In this document: positions 35,747 to 44,531 of the stretch, piece by piece
Numbering within the stretch: position 1 is the stretch's first letter
Layout: each line of letters opens with the position of its first letter
NCBI GenBank assembly: GCA_041492185.1
Contig: JBGPWL010000001.1
Coordinates: forward strand, 62,001 to 126,000
DNA from: JAOAPY01 sp041492185
Lineage (GTDB): Bacteria > Acidobacteriota > Blastocatellia > Pyrinomonadales > Pyrinomonadaceae
DNA: 64,000 nucleotides
Direction: 5' to 3'
The notes under the pieces: generated by a model
What the model was told of the DNA's origin: nothing
The model's database searches: none
What the model saw: the letters and a program-made list of their open reading frames with translations, nothing else
Program-made: the position numbers and the translations under genes

Positions 35747-36862
35747 ATGAGCAAACAAACATCTGATCGGGCGGCGGGTACCCAAGCCTCTGGCGGAGGC
35801 GCGACTGCGGTAATTGAGCCGGAGGCCCCGGCCTCGCACGACCAAGCGTCCAACAGCCGGAAGAACGAACAAGAAGCGCGGGTCCAGGGCTTCGACCGGC
35901 AAACTCTCATAGATCTCTACTACCAAATGCTTCTGGTGCGCCGGTTCGAGGAGAAGTCAGCCGAAGCTTACAGCACCGGAAAGATTGGCGGCTTTTGCCA
36001 TCTTTACATCGGTCAGGAAGCCGTTGCTGTTGGCACGATCTCAGCTATTCGTGCTGACGACTACGTGCTGGCAAGCTACCGCGAACACGCGCACGCAATC
36101 ATCAAAGGCATCTCGCCAGATGCGGTTATGGCTGAACTGTACGGTAAGGCTGGAGGGTGTTCAAAAGGCAAGGGCGGCTCGATGCACATGTTCGATAAAG
36201 ACGTGAACTTCCTCGGCGGACATGCGATCGTGGGTGGCCAGATTCCGCTGGCGACCGGCGTAGCGTTCGCGTCAAAATACCAGGGAACCGACCAGGTGAC
36301 GCTCTGTTATTTTGGCGAGGCCGCCGTGAATCAGGGCGCGTTTCATGAATCGCTGAACCTGGCCCAGCTTTGGAAACTTCCCTGCATTTACATCTGCGAA
36401 AACAATCAGTACGGAATGGGAACCTCGCTTGAGCGCGCCATGTCGTTCCAGGACATCTCGGAAAAGGCGCACGCCTATGAGATCGCCGCCGAGCACGTCG
36501 ATGGAATGGATGTGCTTGCAGTTCGCGCCGCGACCGAGCGCGCCGTGGAACGGGCTCGAAAACAGTATCTGCCTACGCTGCTCGAGGTGCGCACTTATCG
36601 CTTCATGGGTCACTCGATGTCCGATCCGGGAAACTATCGCACGCGAGCGGAGATTGAGAAACATCAGGAGCGCGATCCGCTTAAACTCTTTTCGCAAACG
36701 CTCAAAGCGAATGCCATCGTCAAGGACGATGAGTTGGCAGCAATGGATCGAGAGATTCGCGAAATAGTGGAACATGCAGTCCGTTTCGCGGAAGAAAGCC
36801 CGTATCCGAACCCGGACGAATTGTACGCAGACGTTTACGCGAATCCGATTGGCCGGGAATGA
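35747..36862 (+). CDS. pdhA: Pyruvate dehydrogenase E1 alpha subunit
   Basis: The 371-residue TPP-dependent subunit decarboxylates pyruvate with E1 beta. It has LYIGQEAVAVG and YREHAHAIIKGISPDAVMAEL, and a TPP-Mg region FGEAAVNQGAFHESLNLAQL..CENNQYGMGT in which GEA replaces the usual GDG. The phosphorylation-loop region RTYRFMGHSMSDPGNYR is present. A low-complexity Ala/Ser/Glu-rich N-terminal tail (about 1-45) precedes the core. pdhB and the E2 gene follow on the same strand at 36 and 45 bases. Cytoplasmic. Confidence 0.93.
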   Translation: MSKQTSDRAAGTQASGGGATAVIEPEAPASHDQASNSRKNEQEARVQGFDRQTLIDLYYQMLLVRRFEEKSAEAYSTGKIGGFCHLYIGQEAVAVGTISAIRADDYVLASYREHAHAIIKGISPDAVMAELYGKAGGCSKGKGGSMHMFDKDVNFLGGHAIVGGQIPLATGVAFASKYQGTDQVTLCYFGEAAVNQGAFHESLNLAQLWKLPCIYICENNQYGMGTSLERAMSFQDISEKAHAYEIAAEHVDGMDVLAVRAATERAVERARKQYLPTLLEVRTYRFMGHSMSDPGNYRTRAEIEKHQERDPLKLFSQTLKANAIVKDDELAAMDREIREIVEHAVRFAEESPYPNPDELYADVYANPIGRE

Positions 36863-36898
36863 AGGTAACCAACGTTTCAGCTTTAGGAACCTGTTGAT

Positions 36899-37882
36899 AT
36901 GGCCGTAATCACAATACGCGAAGCGCTCAATCAGGCAATTCGCGAAGAACTCCTTCGCGACGAAAAGGTCTTCCTCATGGGAGAAGAAGTCGCGGCTTAT
37001 CAGGGCGCATATAAAGTGACAAAAGGGCTGCTTCAGGAGTTTGGTGATAAGCGCGTTATCGATACGCCGATTACTGAGTTGGGTTTCGCGGGTCTTGGCG
37101 TGGGCGCTGCCATGGCCGGTCTGCGGCCGATTGTCGAGTTCATGACGTTCAATTTCTCGATCCTCGCCACGGACCAGATCATCAATTCCGCCGCGAAGAT
37201 GCTTTACATGTCCGGCGGGCAATTCAAAATTCCAATCGTTTTTCGCGGTCCAGGTGGTTCGGCCTTCCAGGTTTCTTCGCAACACTCGCAGGCGTTGGAA
37301 TCGTGGTTCGCCTACTTCCCGGGATTGAAGGTTGTGATGCCGTCGACTCCCGCCGATGCAAAGGGACTGCTTAAGTCATCAATTCGCGATGACGATCCTG
37401 TAATCTTCATCGAGCAGGAACGGATGTACGGACTAAAGGGCGAAGTCCCGGACGACGAAGACTTTACGATTCCGCTTGGCGTCGCCGACATCAAGCGAGA
37501 AGGAACCGACGCGACGATTGTGGCGCGGTCGCTGATGGTACCCGCAGCGTTGAAGGCTGCAGAAGCGCTCCAGGAACAAGGCGTCTCGTGTGAGGTCATC
37601 GATCCCCGCACCATCAGGCCGCTCGACATTGACACTATTGTTGAATCAGTGAAAAAAACCAACCGGGTTGTCGTCGCGGAAGAGTCGCATCCTTTTTGCG
37701 GAGTGGGAGCCGAGATAAGCGCCGAGATCAACGAACGCGCGTTCGATTATCTCGATGCGCCCGTGCGTAGAGTCTCCGGAGCAGACGTGCCGATGCCCTA
37801 CGCGAAGAATCTCGAGCAGCTTGCAATCCCGAGCGTCGAACAAATTGTCGCAGCGGTGCGCGAGGTTGCGTATCTCGAGTAG
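36899..37882 (+). CDS. pdhB: Pyruvate dehydrogenase E1 beta subunit
   Basis: The 327-residue partner of E1 alpha carries the family blocks MGEEVAAYQGAYKVTKGLL, FADTPITELGFAGL-like DTPITELGFAGLGVG, FRGPGGSAFQVSSQHSQ and PRTIRPLDIDTIVESVKKT. It contributes to the TPP site and to binding E2. The ATG at 36899 lies 36 bases after pdhA. A short CACAGATTTCAGTCTGTG palindrome (37884-37901) follows its stop and precedes E2. Confidence 0.94.
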   Translation: MAVITIREALNQAIREELLRDEKVFLMGEEVAAYQGAYKVTKGLLQEFGDKRVIDTPITELGFAGLGVGAAMAGLRPIVEFMTFNFSILATDQIINSAAKMLYMSGGQFKIPIVFRGPGGSAFQVSSQHSQALESWFAYFPGLKVVMPSTPADAKGLLKSSIRDDDPVIFIEQERMYGLKGEVPDDEDFTIPLGVADIKREGTDATIVARSLMVPAALKAAEALQEQGVSCEVIDPRTIRPLDIDTIVESVKKTNRVVVAEESHPFCGVGAEISAEINERAFDYLDAPVRRVSGADVPMPYAKNLEQLAIPSVEQIVAAVREVAYLE

Positions 37883-37883
37883 C

Positions 37884-37901
37884 ACAGATTTCAGTCTGTG
37901 A
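37884..37901. repeat. Short palindrome in the pdhB-E2 gap
   Basis: The 18-base near-palindrome CACAGATTTCAGTCTGTG lies between two genes of the operon. Its core resembles the arms of the inverted element at 52241-52341 (ACTTCAGTTTGTC) and may be a degenerate half copy. Confidence 0.35.
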
Positions 37902-37927
37902 CGCTGGTTAACTAAGGTACACGCTGA

Positions 37928-39220
37928 ATGGCCAAAGAGGTAATCATGCCGAAGCTCTCCCCAACGATGGAGGAGGGACAACTTTCGCGCTGGCTCAAGA
38001 AAGAGGGCGACACGGTCGCAATGGGTGAGCCGCTGGCGGAGATCGACACCGACAAAGCAACGATGGAGATGCAGGCGCTCGCGAGTGGCGTACTGCGAAA
38101 GATTCTGATCAAGGAAGGTGAGTCGGCGCCGCTGGGCCGGACGATCGCCATCGTTGGCGAGCCTGATGAAGACATCTCTGCTCTGCTCGATAAGTCTGCA
38201 ACCGTTCAACCTGCCGCTGAAGCAAAGCAGCCGACTCCTCAGCCAGATGTTCCAGGCGTTCAGCAGCCCACGCCAGTCGCAGGTGGAAATGGCAGAGAGG
38301 GCGAAGTCGTCGAGACCGCGACGTCTGGTCGGTTGATTGTTTCACCGCTGGCCGCGCGCATGGCCGCCGAAGCCGGGATCGATCTCCGCTCACTTAACGG
38401 CAGTGGACCCGGAGGCCGAATCATCAAACGCGACATTGAAGCAGCAATAGCGCAGCCCGCTACCACAAGGGTCGAGCCTCCGCCGAGGCCACTGCGCGCG
38501 GTTCAGCCTATGCAGCAACCTGCTTTCGCCGGGGCCTCGCCGTTTCGCGATGAGCCAATTAGCGAGATTCGCAAAGTGATTGCTCGGCGTCTGGTGACCT
38601 CGATCGGGCCGGTGCCCCACTTCTTCCTGACGACAGAGATCGAAATGGACCGCGCCGTTGAAATGCGGCGAAACATCAACGAACTCGATCCCGAGTTGAA
38701 GATCAGCATCAACGACATCATCGTAAAAGTTGCCGCTGCTGCGTTGATTCAGCACGGCGACGTCAATGCGTCTTTTCAGGACAAGGTGATTCGATATTAC
38801 GAACGCGCTGATGTGGGCGTCGCGGTAGCAATCGAAGACGGTTTGATCACGCCGGTGGTGCGTTCCGCTGATCAGAAATCGTTAAGCGAAATCGCACGCG
38901 AAGTGCGTGATCTTGCCGAACGAGCGCGTCAGCGGAAATTGAAACCGGAAGAATATACGGGCGCGAGCTTCTCCATCAGCAATCTTGGCATGTTCGGCAT
39001 CGACGAATTCACCGCGGTGATCAATCCACCTGAAGGTGCGATCCTGGCGGTGGGCGCAGTAGCGCCGAAGCCGGTTGTACGAGAAGGGGAAATCGTCGTG
39101 CGACAAATGATGCGCGTGACAATGTCGTGCGATCATCGGGTGATTGACGGCGCAACGGGCGCAAAGTTTCTGCAGACGTTTAAGAAGATTCTTGAGAATC
39201 CGCTCTATTTGGTTGTCTAG
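37928..39220 (+). CDS. pdhC: Dihydrolipoamide acetyltransferase (E2) of pyruvate dehydrogenase
   Basis: The 430-residue protein has one N-terminal lipoyl domain (lipoylated Lys in EIDTDKATMEMQA), an Ala/Pro/Gln-rich linker, an E1/E3-binding domain (SPLAARMAAEAGIDLRSL..GPGGRIIKRDI) and a catalytic acetyltransferase domain ending in SCDHRVIDGATGAKFL with the active-site His. It moves the acetyl group from E1 to CoA. The E3 lipoamide dehydrogenase is not in this window. A DMT transporter gene follows with a two-base gap. Confidence 0.94.
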   Translation: MAKEVIMPKLSPTMEEGQLSRWLKKEGDTVAMGEPLAEIDTDKATMEMQALASGVLRKILIKEGESAPLGRTIAIVGEPDEDISALLDKSATVQPAAEAKQPTPQPDVPGVQQPTPVAGGNGREGEVVETATSGRLIVSPLAARMAAEAGIDLRSLNGSGPGGRIIKRDIEAAIAQPATTRVEPPPRPLRAVQPMQQPAFAGASPFRDEPISEIRKVIARRLVTSIGPVPHFFLTTEIEMDRAVEMRRNINELDPELKISINDIIVKVAAAALIQHGDVNASFQDKVIRYYERADVGVAVAIEDGLITPVVRSADQKSLSEIAREVRDLAERARQRKLKPEEYTGASFSISNLGMFGIDEFTAVINPPEGAILAVGAVAPKPVVREGEIVVRQMMRVTMSCDHRVIDGATGAKFLQTFKKILENPLYLVV

Positions 39221-39222
39221 TT

Positions 39223-40251
39223 GTGACCGACGAACCTCTGAGTCCGTCGACGAAAAGGCTTGCTCTCAAGGAAGGATCGGGACGACCGGTCCTTTTTGCT
39301 ATGAATGCCAAGCGCCAGCCATTGAAAGACCGCAGTGTTGCGCCGCACCTCGCCCTGATCGCAGTGCAGGCGATGTTTGGCACCTGGTATATCGTGGGCA
39401 AGGTTCTCCTGCGCTCAGTCTCGAGCACGGGTTTAGTCGCATTTCGTGTTGTCGGCGCGGCGATCGCGTTCTCGTTGTTACAACGCGGACTCGGTCAACT
39501 CCGCCTTATACCCAGAAAAGATCTGCTCTCGCTTATCGTTTGCAGCACCCTGGGAGTAACCCTGAATCAGCTTCTCTTTGTGAAAGGGTTGTCGCTGACG
39601 ACGGCGATTGACGCCACCCTGATCACTACGACCATTCCGGTTTTTACTTTAGCTGTGAGCATTTTTATCGGCTACGACCAGCTCTCGTTGAGACGAAGTC
39701 TTGGCATCATCTCAGCGGCAGCCGGGGTCATTTATCTTGTCGACCCTCTGCGGGCAGACTTCTCGGCGCAGACGACGCTGGGCAATCTGCTTATTGTCAT
39801 AAACTCACTCTCGTACGCCTGCTACATAGTGCTGTCGAAAGATCTATTCAAACGTTATGGCGCGCTGAATGTAATCACGTGGATTTTTGTGATCGGTTGC
39901 GTCGTCACGCTCCCAATCGGTCTTGTCGGATTAAGCGCGGATCACCTGGGGAGTCTCAGTGCGGGCTTGTGGCTCAGAATCGCGTACACCATTTTGGTAC
40001 CGACTGTTGGCGCTTACTACCTTAACGCGTGGGCGCTAACGAAAGTCTCGCCTGGTATCGTCGCCACCTACATTTATCTTCAACCGCTGATCGCTTTGGG
40101 ACTCGCGCCGTTGGTGCTGGGCGAAAAACTGAATTCCCGAACCCTGGTCGCATGTATTTTGATTTTTACGGGCGTGGCGGTTGTTACCTGGAGAGGCCGC
40201 AGCAAGGCGGTCAAGGAAGTCTCCGAGCATCCGGATGCGCTGGCCCACTAG
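39223..40251 (+). CDS. EamA/DMT-family membrane transporter
   Basis: The 342-residue protein has ten predicted membrane helices in two EamA repeats: the first around VAPHLALIAVQAMFGTWYIVGK and ITTTIPVFTLAVSIFIGYDQLSLRRSLG, the second around LLIVINSLSYACYIVLSKDLF and YIYLQPLIALGLAPLVLGEKL. Such drug/metabolite exporters have diverse substrates, which the sequence does not specify. The GTG at 39223 immediately after the E2 stop was used; an ATG at 39301 would drop 26 residues that precede helix 1. Confidence 0.87.
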   Translation: MTDEPLSPSTKRLALKEGSGRPVLFAMNAKRQPLKDRSVAPHLALIAVQAMFGTWYIVGKVLLRSVSSTGLVAFRVVGAAIAFSLLQRGLGQLRLIPRKDLLSLIVCSTLGVTLNQLLFVKGLSLTTAIDATLITTTIPVFTLAVSIFIGYDQLSLRRSLGIISAAAGVIYLVDPLRADFSAQTTLGNLLIVINSLSYACYIVLSKDLFKRYGALNVITWIFVIGCVVTLPIGLVGLSADHLGSLSAGLWLRIAYTILVPTVGAYYLNAWALTKVSPGIVATYIYLQPLIALGLAPLVLGEKLNSRTLVACILIFTGVAVVTWRGRSKAVKEVSEHPDALAH

Positions 40252-40319
40252 AGCCGCTTACTCTTGCCGGCCAAAGTCTTCAATCCGACTTCCGGCCCGC
40301 GGAGTGCGCCCGGATCTAA

Positions 40320-40487
40320 TCATGACAATTGCGCCTGGCACCTGCGGCACTGCGCGCGCCGCTTCGCGTTGAGAGTCCCGCAAGCCTGGCATCGTTTATA
40401 CATGGCGCGAGCGAACAGCTGTGTAATCAACGCACTCAAGCCAAGGATGGCGATGAGTACAACTAAATTCAGCAGCAGATCTTTCAA
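40320..40487 (-). CDS. Small membrane-anchored zinc-ribbon protein
   Basis: The 55-residue frame starts at TTG with GGGAG about 8 bases upstream. It has one hydrophobic helix (LLLNLVVLIAILGLSALITQLF) and then a compact four-Cys ribbon (CQACGTLNAKRRAQCRRCQ). It is downstream of a second zinc-ribbon gene on the same strand, 45 bases away, so the two may be cotranscribed. Small ribbon-membrane proteins are often overlooked; no family was recognised. Confidence 0.5.
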   Translation of the reverse strand: MKDLLLNLVVLIAILGLSALITQLFARAMYKRCQACGTLNAKRRAQCRRCQAQLS

Positions 40488-40532
40488 CTATTTCTCCCGC
40501 GAAGGCGAGGCCTTAACGATCTCGGAATTTAC

Positions 40533-40928
40533 TCACTTACTACTGCTCCGGCGAGCCAGAAACCGGTTATTGCAATCAGCGCATCTGTAGGGATAGATGC
40601 CGATCAGTCCTGCCAAACGTTCAATAATGCCGCGTCGATGAGATCGGTGCGTCTGACCTCCACACGCGGGGCATTCACCTGACTCACGGTGTCGTCCAAC
40701 AGTCTTGCTCGGCCCGGCACTGGGGCTCGCATTCTCCACGCGTTCCTTCTGGCGTTCTTTCCTGCGCCGACCCGAGCGCGGCAAGGTCCCCGGCAAGATG
40801 AAACCCTTGAACCGCAAATTGCATGAATCGCACAGGAGTTCACGAAAACCCACCAGCCGGAGGAGCAGCGGATCGGGCGAGTAGCCCCGCCGAATCCTCT
40901 CACTTCGACATTTGGGACAGCGCTTCAT
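40533..40928 (-). CDS. Double zinc-ribbon protein
   Basis: The 131-residue protein has two similar treble-clef or ribbon units: CPKCRSERIRRG..CDSCNLRF near the start and CPACGGQTHRSH..CADCNNRF near the end, each spaced CxxC-(about 25-30)-CxxC. A basic linker joins them. The unit-2 hydrophobic stretch IERLAGLIGIYPY resembles unit-1 LLLRLVGFRELL, suggesting internal duplication. The function is unknown; nucleic-acid or protein binding is plausible. The ATG at 40928 was chosen. Confidence 0.7.
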   Translation of the reverse strand: MKRCPKCRSERIRRGYSPDPLLLRLVGFRELLCDSCNLRFKGFILPGTLPRSGRRRKERQKERVENASPSAGPSKTVGRHRESGECPACGGQTHRSHRRGIIERLAGLIGIYPYRCADCNNRFLARRSSSK

Positions 40929-41079
40929 CGTCAATCCAAGGTATGCGGCTTGGCAATTCTACCAAGCGACACATCCTGTTACCACATTCTCGAAGCAGGT
41001 CATTGAGAAAATCTTTGCTGCCGTGCTAAAGTCGCCTGACGATCTTCGGGACGCTACCACTTTTTAAGGGAAACATTGC

Positions 41080-41454
41080 ATGTATGACATGGTAGATAAG
41101 CACTGGCCAATGTCAGTCGGCGACGGCAAGGCGACGCGGAAGAAAAAACCTCGCATCCTCGCTATCACGACTGACTGTTGCACCGGCTGCGCCGGCTCGC
41201 CCGCGTGCATCGAGTATTGTCCCATCGAAGCATGCATGTTTTGGATTCCCGACGAAGACCATCCGCCGTTCGGCCGCATCGAAGTCGATCCATACCTCTG
41301 CATCGGTTGCCAGAAATGCATCAGCAAGGGACCTGACGGCGCGTTTCTTGATGGCTGTCCGTGGGATGCAATCGAGATGGTACCGACCGAAGACTGGGAA
41401 GCAGTGCATGGCATCGCGCTGCCGGATGCTCCACCAGCGCCACCTACGGTTTAA
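41080..41454 (+). CDS. 2[4Fe-4S]-type ferredoxin
   Basis: The 124-residue protein has two clusters of cysteines: CCTGCAGSPACIEYCP and CIGCQKCISKGPDGAFLDGCPWDAI. The second has an insertion before the last Cys and the first has an extra Cys, so the ligand set may differ from classical ferredoxins. The IEMVP end fits a subunit of a larger ferredoxin-domain protein or a soluble ferredoxin. It has no signal peptide, so it should be cytoplasmic. It lies on the opposite strand from the respiratory cluster and its last 11 bases overlap the 3' end of the HEAT/lipoyl-like gene. Confidence 0.8.
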   Translation: MYDMVDKHWPMSVGDGKATRKKKPRILAITTDCCTGCAGSPACIEYCPIEACMFWIPDEDHPPFGRIEVDPYLCIGCQKCISKGPDGAFLDGCPWDAIEMVPTEDWEAVHGIALPDAPPAPPTV

Positions 41455-42337
41455 TATTTTCTTTCTTTTCATTCGAGCGGCCCTGAACGAATTTTGCCGT
41501 GAGGGCCGCTTGTTCTTTTATTCGATCGGGAAATGAATCAACGCCGCGCACATAGCGTTCGATCTCCGGCAAATCCTCAGCCTGCCCCACGAGCGAGAGT
41601 CCGCGCAAAGCTTCCCAGATGCTTTCCGCATCCGAACTAATGGTCAGCACGGTGTCGCCGGGGTTTACTCTTGATCCATTCGACGCTAATACTCTTTCTA
41701 TTCTTCCCGTCAGTGGCGAGCGCAACTCAGCGCTCTGATTGTCACTCTTGCTGATTCGGGCCAGCAACGTTCCACGCGAAATCGGCGATCCCTCGTTTAG
41801 AGTGCTATTGACCAAGCCTGCGGTGATTGCGTTTACTGGATAGGGCTTAAGTGTTGCCAATAGTTCGCTGCGTCCGCTCGCGTCGTTGAACCTTACCAGT
41901 GCGAGCGCCGCGTTGCGCCGTACGATTGGTTCAGGATCTTTCAGCAACTTCAGCAACGCTTCCTGAAACTCGTTCGATTTGTTGTCGAAACCCATCACCC
42001 AAGCGACAGTCAAGCGATATTCAGCTTCCGAACTGCCGGCCAGTTCGATCAACTTCGGATACCACTGTCTGGCGTTTGGATTTCCCTTCTCGATGCGATC
42101 CTGAATCTGCAACAGCGCATGTTGCACGTGACGCGGATGCTTTTCATCCGACAAGTACTTTGCTAGGTCCGCGTCACTCAGCTCGCGGCCAAACCAGGTG
42201 AAGTACCAGGTCAAAAACGACGCCAGTACGAACAGCACGGCCAGAATCAGAATGGGAAGCGACGAGCGACGGCGCGGCGTTTCCGTCGCACCGATCGCAA
42301 CACTCGGACTGTTTCCGTTTTCCGTCGATTCGCTCAT
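41444..42337 (-). CDS. Membrane protein with HEAT repeats and a lipoyl/biotinyl-like hairpin
   Basis: The 297-residue protein has one N-terminal transmembrane helix (about 28-48: LPILILAVLFVLASFLTWYF), helical HEAT-like repeats (about 60-170; EPIVRRNAALALVRFND), and then a beta-hairpin domain (SRGTLLARISKSDNQSAELRS to NPGDTVLTISSD) resembling a biotinyl/lipoyl or HlyD-type barrel-sandwich without the modified Lys. It is the last gene of the respiratory cluster and converges with a ferredoxin gene. A periplasmic assembly-factor role is a guess. Confidence 0.65.
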   Translation of the reverse strand: MSESTENGNSPSVAIGATETPRRRSSLPILILAVLFVLASFLTWYFTWFGRELSDADLAKYLSDEKHPRHVQHALLQIQDRIEKGNPNARQWYPKLIELAGSSEAEYRLTVAWVMGFDNKSNEFQEALLKLLKDPEPIVRRNAALALVRFNDASGRSELLATLKPYPVNAITAGLVNSTLNEGSPISRGTLLARISKSDNQSAELRSPLTGRIERVLASNGSRVNPGDTVLTISSDAESIWEALRGLSLVGQAEDLPEIERYVRGVDSFPDRIKEQAALTAKFVQGRSNEKKENIKP

Positions 42338-42385
42338 CGCCAACTGGTCCGCTCTTCTTTGCGCTTTGCCCTTCGCTCCTTGCCC

Positions 42386-42817
42386 TTACCGCGCTGGATA
42401 GATCTGGTACAACATCAAATATACGATCACGCCAGTTGCGGAGACGTAAAGCCAGAGCGGCAAAGTCCAACGCGCAATCGCTCGATGCCGCCCGAAATCC
42501 CCGCGTGCCGCGCGATAGAGAGTTACCAGAACCAGCGGCACGATCACCACCGCCAGAATCGTATGCGTTGTGAGAATTGTGAAATAGATCGGCCGCGCAA
42601 TCCCCTGCCCCAGGAAATGCTTCGACCCGCGCAAAGAATGATAGGTAACGTAAGATATGAGAAAAAGGGTCGAACTAACGACCGCACTAATCTGGCAATT
42701 GCGATGCGCTTTGATCCGAAGTCTGCGGATGAACGCATATCCAGTTAGCAGAAGAATTGCACTGGTTGCATTCAGCAGAGCATTAACGTGAGGCAAAAGC
42801 GAAATGTAATCAGTCAT
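42386..42817 (-). CDS. DUF420 membrane protein, oxidase-associated
   Basis: The 143-residue protein has four predicted helices and the DUF420 pattern (PHVNALLNATSAILLLTGY; HRNCQISAVVSSTLFLISYVTYH; HTILAVVIVPLVLVTLYRA; ARWTLPLWLYVSATGVIVYLML). Members cluster with haem-copper oxidases; CtaM in Firmicutes is needed for caa3/aa3 oxidase maturation. Conserved His residues (PHVNA, TTHTIL, GRHRAIA) may bind haem or copper. It follows the PEGA protein gene on the same strand. Confidence 0.8.
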   Translation of the reverse strand: MTDYISLLPHVNALLNATSAILLLTGYAFIRRLRIKAHRNCQISAVVSSTLFLISYVTYHSLRGSKHFLGQGIARPIYFTILTTHTILAVVIVPLVLVTLYRAARGDFGRHRAIARWTLPLWLYVSATGVIVYLMLYQIYPAR

Positions 42818-42859
42818 TCTGGGGTTTTAGAACGAACGCCGGGCGCACTTAGCAATAGA

Positions 42860-44359
42860 CTACTTGTTCACGTAGTAAACCTTCAATTCCTTCTCGCCGG
42901 TGATTAACCACGCGCCTGCCAGCTTCGTCATGGTCAATTGAACCTGGACTGAGCCGTTATAGAACGCGTTATTGTCGCCTTTGAAGTCAAAGTTCTTGTC
43001 GAGGATAACCGTCGCGCGTTCGTTGGTCGAATCCAACTGAACCGTCATATTGTTCAAAGTTACGTTGGTGAGAGTATTGAATCGCGCAAATGCCTTCGAG
43101 CGATCTTCGCGCACTCGAACTGAAGGCACCAGCGTCAGTTTGTAATAATAGTCCAGTGTGTCGGCGTAGTAGCGCATGTGCGCGTCGAGGTCTCGGTTGC
43201 GTGTGGTTTGGGCCCAGCCTTCGAGTGTGTTGCGAATGTCGGTTTCCGCCGAACCTGTATTTGTATCAATAATGGGCGCGGAGCTCAGCGTGACTTCGAC
43301 TTTCATGTCAGCCTTGAGCGACACAGTCTGTTTCCAATCGTGGTAGCCGTCGTGGCGAACAATCAGGCTATGTTCACCCAGCTTCATTGGTTCAGTCGAG
43401 AAGCTCCCGCTCGTTTCTGAAGTCCTTCCGACCGACACGTCATCAACGAGCACTTCGCTGCCTGGCGGAGTCGAGACAACAGTCAGCTTGAACTTGGTGG
43501 CGTTGAGTTTCGCGTTCAAGCTCTTGTTGAAATCGGTCAACTCTATGGTGAACGACTGCTTCCATTCGTCGTACCCGTCACGGATGACTTTGAGTGAATG
43601 CTCACCGGCGCGAATATGTGACAACGAGCCCGCGCCGGCGTCTTTACTCTTTCCGACTTCCTTATCATCAATGAAAACGCGCGCGTCAGCCGGGTCCGTG
43701 CTTACCGTCACGGTGACGCCCCAGAAGTACCAACCTACGCCGAGGCCGCAAACCAAAACGATCAGGCTGATCAGACTCGCCAAAACGCCAACAAGAATCC
43801 GGCGTCGCCGCTTTCGCTTCAATCCAATACCCACGAGCGCGCCGCAGGCTTCACACTGTTCCGCGTCAGGGCGGTTCTGATGTCCGCAAGTTGCACAAGT
43901 TACTGGCGGCGGGGGCGGTGGAGGTTCTACTTTGACTTCCGGAACAAACGGCGCGCTGGGCCCGGAATACGACGGAGACGGCGAGTAAGCAGGAAGTGTG
44001 GCTGAGTCAGCACGTGGCTCTGTGGGTTGTGAGAAGGGCCTGCCGCAGCCTTTGCAGAAGGGTTCTCCGGGCGCCTGCGCAAAACCACACGCCACGCAGG
44101 TAATCGAAAACTCCGTGGGTGCTGCAACAGTCACAGCGGGCGGCGTCTGACTGACAGGTGCCGTCTGTTCGTGCGAGGCGCCTGCTCCGGAAAAAGAGTG
44201 GCCGCACTCTTTGCAAAATTTCCAGCCGGACTGCATCGCGCTGCCACAGGATGGACATGATTCGCTCTGAGCGGGCTTCAGCACGAGCGACTTTCCGCAT
44301 GCTTTGCAAAATTTACTGGTGTCCGGATAGTCGAGTCGGCAATCAGGGCAGTACTTCAT
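42860..44359 (-). CDS. Zinc-ribbon, transmembrane, double-PEGA protein
   Basis: The 499-residue protein has four N-terminal CxxC ribbons (MKYCPDCRLDY..CKACG; CPSCG..CKECG; CVACG..CKGCG; CATCG..CEACG) joined by Pro-rich linkers and one membrane helix (about 200-225). Two PEGA beta-repeats follow (TVSTDPADARVFIDDKEVGK; VVSTPPGSEVLVDDVSVGR), and then an NTF2-like C-terminus (RYYADTLDYYYK...). PEGA repeats are extracytoplasmic, so the ribbons would be cytoplasmic. GGAGGAA precedes the ATG at 44359. It is probably a sensor or scaffold; the ligand is unknown. Confidence 0.82.
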   Translation of the reverse strand: MKYCPDCRLDYPDTSKFCKACGKSLVLKPAQSESCPSCGSAMQSGWKFCKECGHSFSGAGASHEQTAPVSQTPPAVTVAAPTEFSITCVACGFAQAPGEPFCKGCGRPFSQPTEPRADSATLPAYSPSPSYSGPSAPFVPEVKVEPPPPPPPVTCATCGHQNRPDAEQCEACGALVGIGLKRKRRRRILVGVLASLISLIVLVCGLGVGWYFWGVTVTVSTDPADARVFIDDKEVGKSKDAGAGSLSHIRAGEHSLKVIRDGYDEWKQSFTIELTDFNKSLNAKLNATKFKLTVVSTPPGSEVLVDDVSVGRTSETSGSFSTEPMKLGEHSLIVRHDGYHDWKQTVSLKADMKVEVTLSSAPIIDTNTGSAETDIRNTLEGWAQTTRNRDLDAHMRYYADTLDYYYKLTLVPSVRVREDRSKAFARFNTLTNVTLNNMTVQLDSTNERATVILDKNFDFKGDNNAFYNGSVQVQLTMTKLAGAWLITGEKELKVYYVNK

Positions 44360-44531
44360 GATCGAAATTCCTCCGCGACCGTGCAATCCCCTGAAACACG
44401 AAAAAGCGTACGAGAGATCAACCCACGCGAGATTGAATGACCAGTTCAACGCGACTGAATCCGCGCACTGGAGATGAGGGGAATTGGAAGGTGATGCGTG
44501 ACACAGTTGCAGCACCTTCCAAGCCTGGAAA

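Noticed and set aside
36272..37285. 337-residue minus-strand frame across pdhA and pdhB
   Set aside because: It spans two real genes and the gap between them in antisense; a product is very unlikely.
41054..41414. Minus-strand frame over the ferredoxin gene
   Set aside because: The plus-strand ferredoxin has clear Cys clusters; the antisense product is Met/Ser-rich with no domain.
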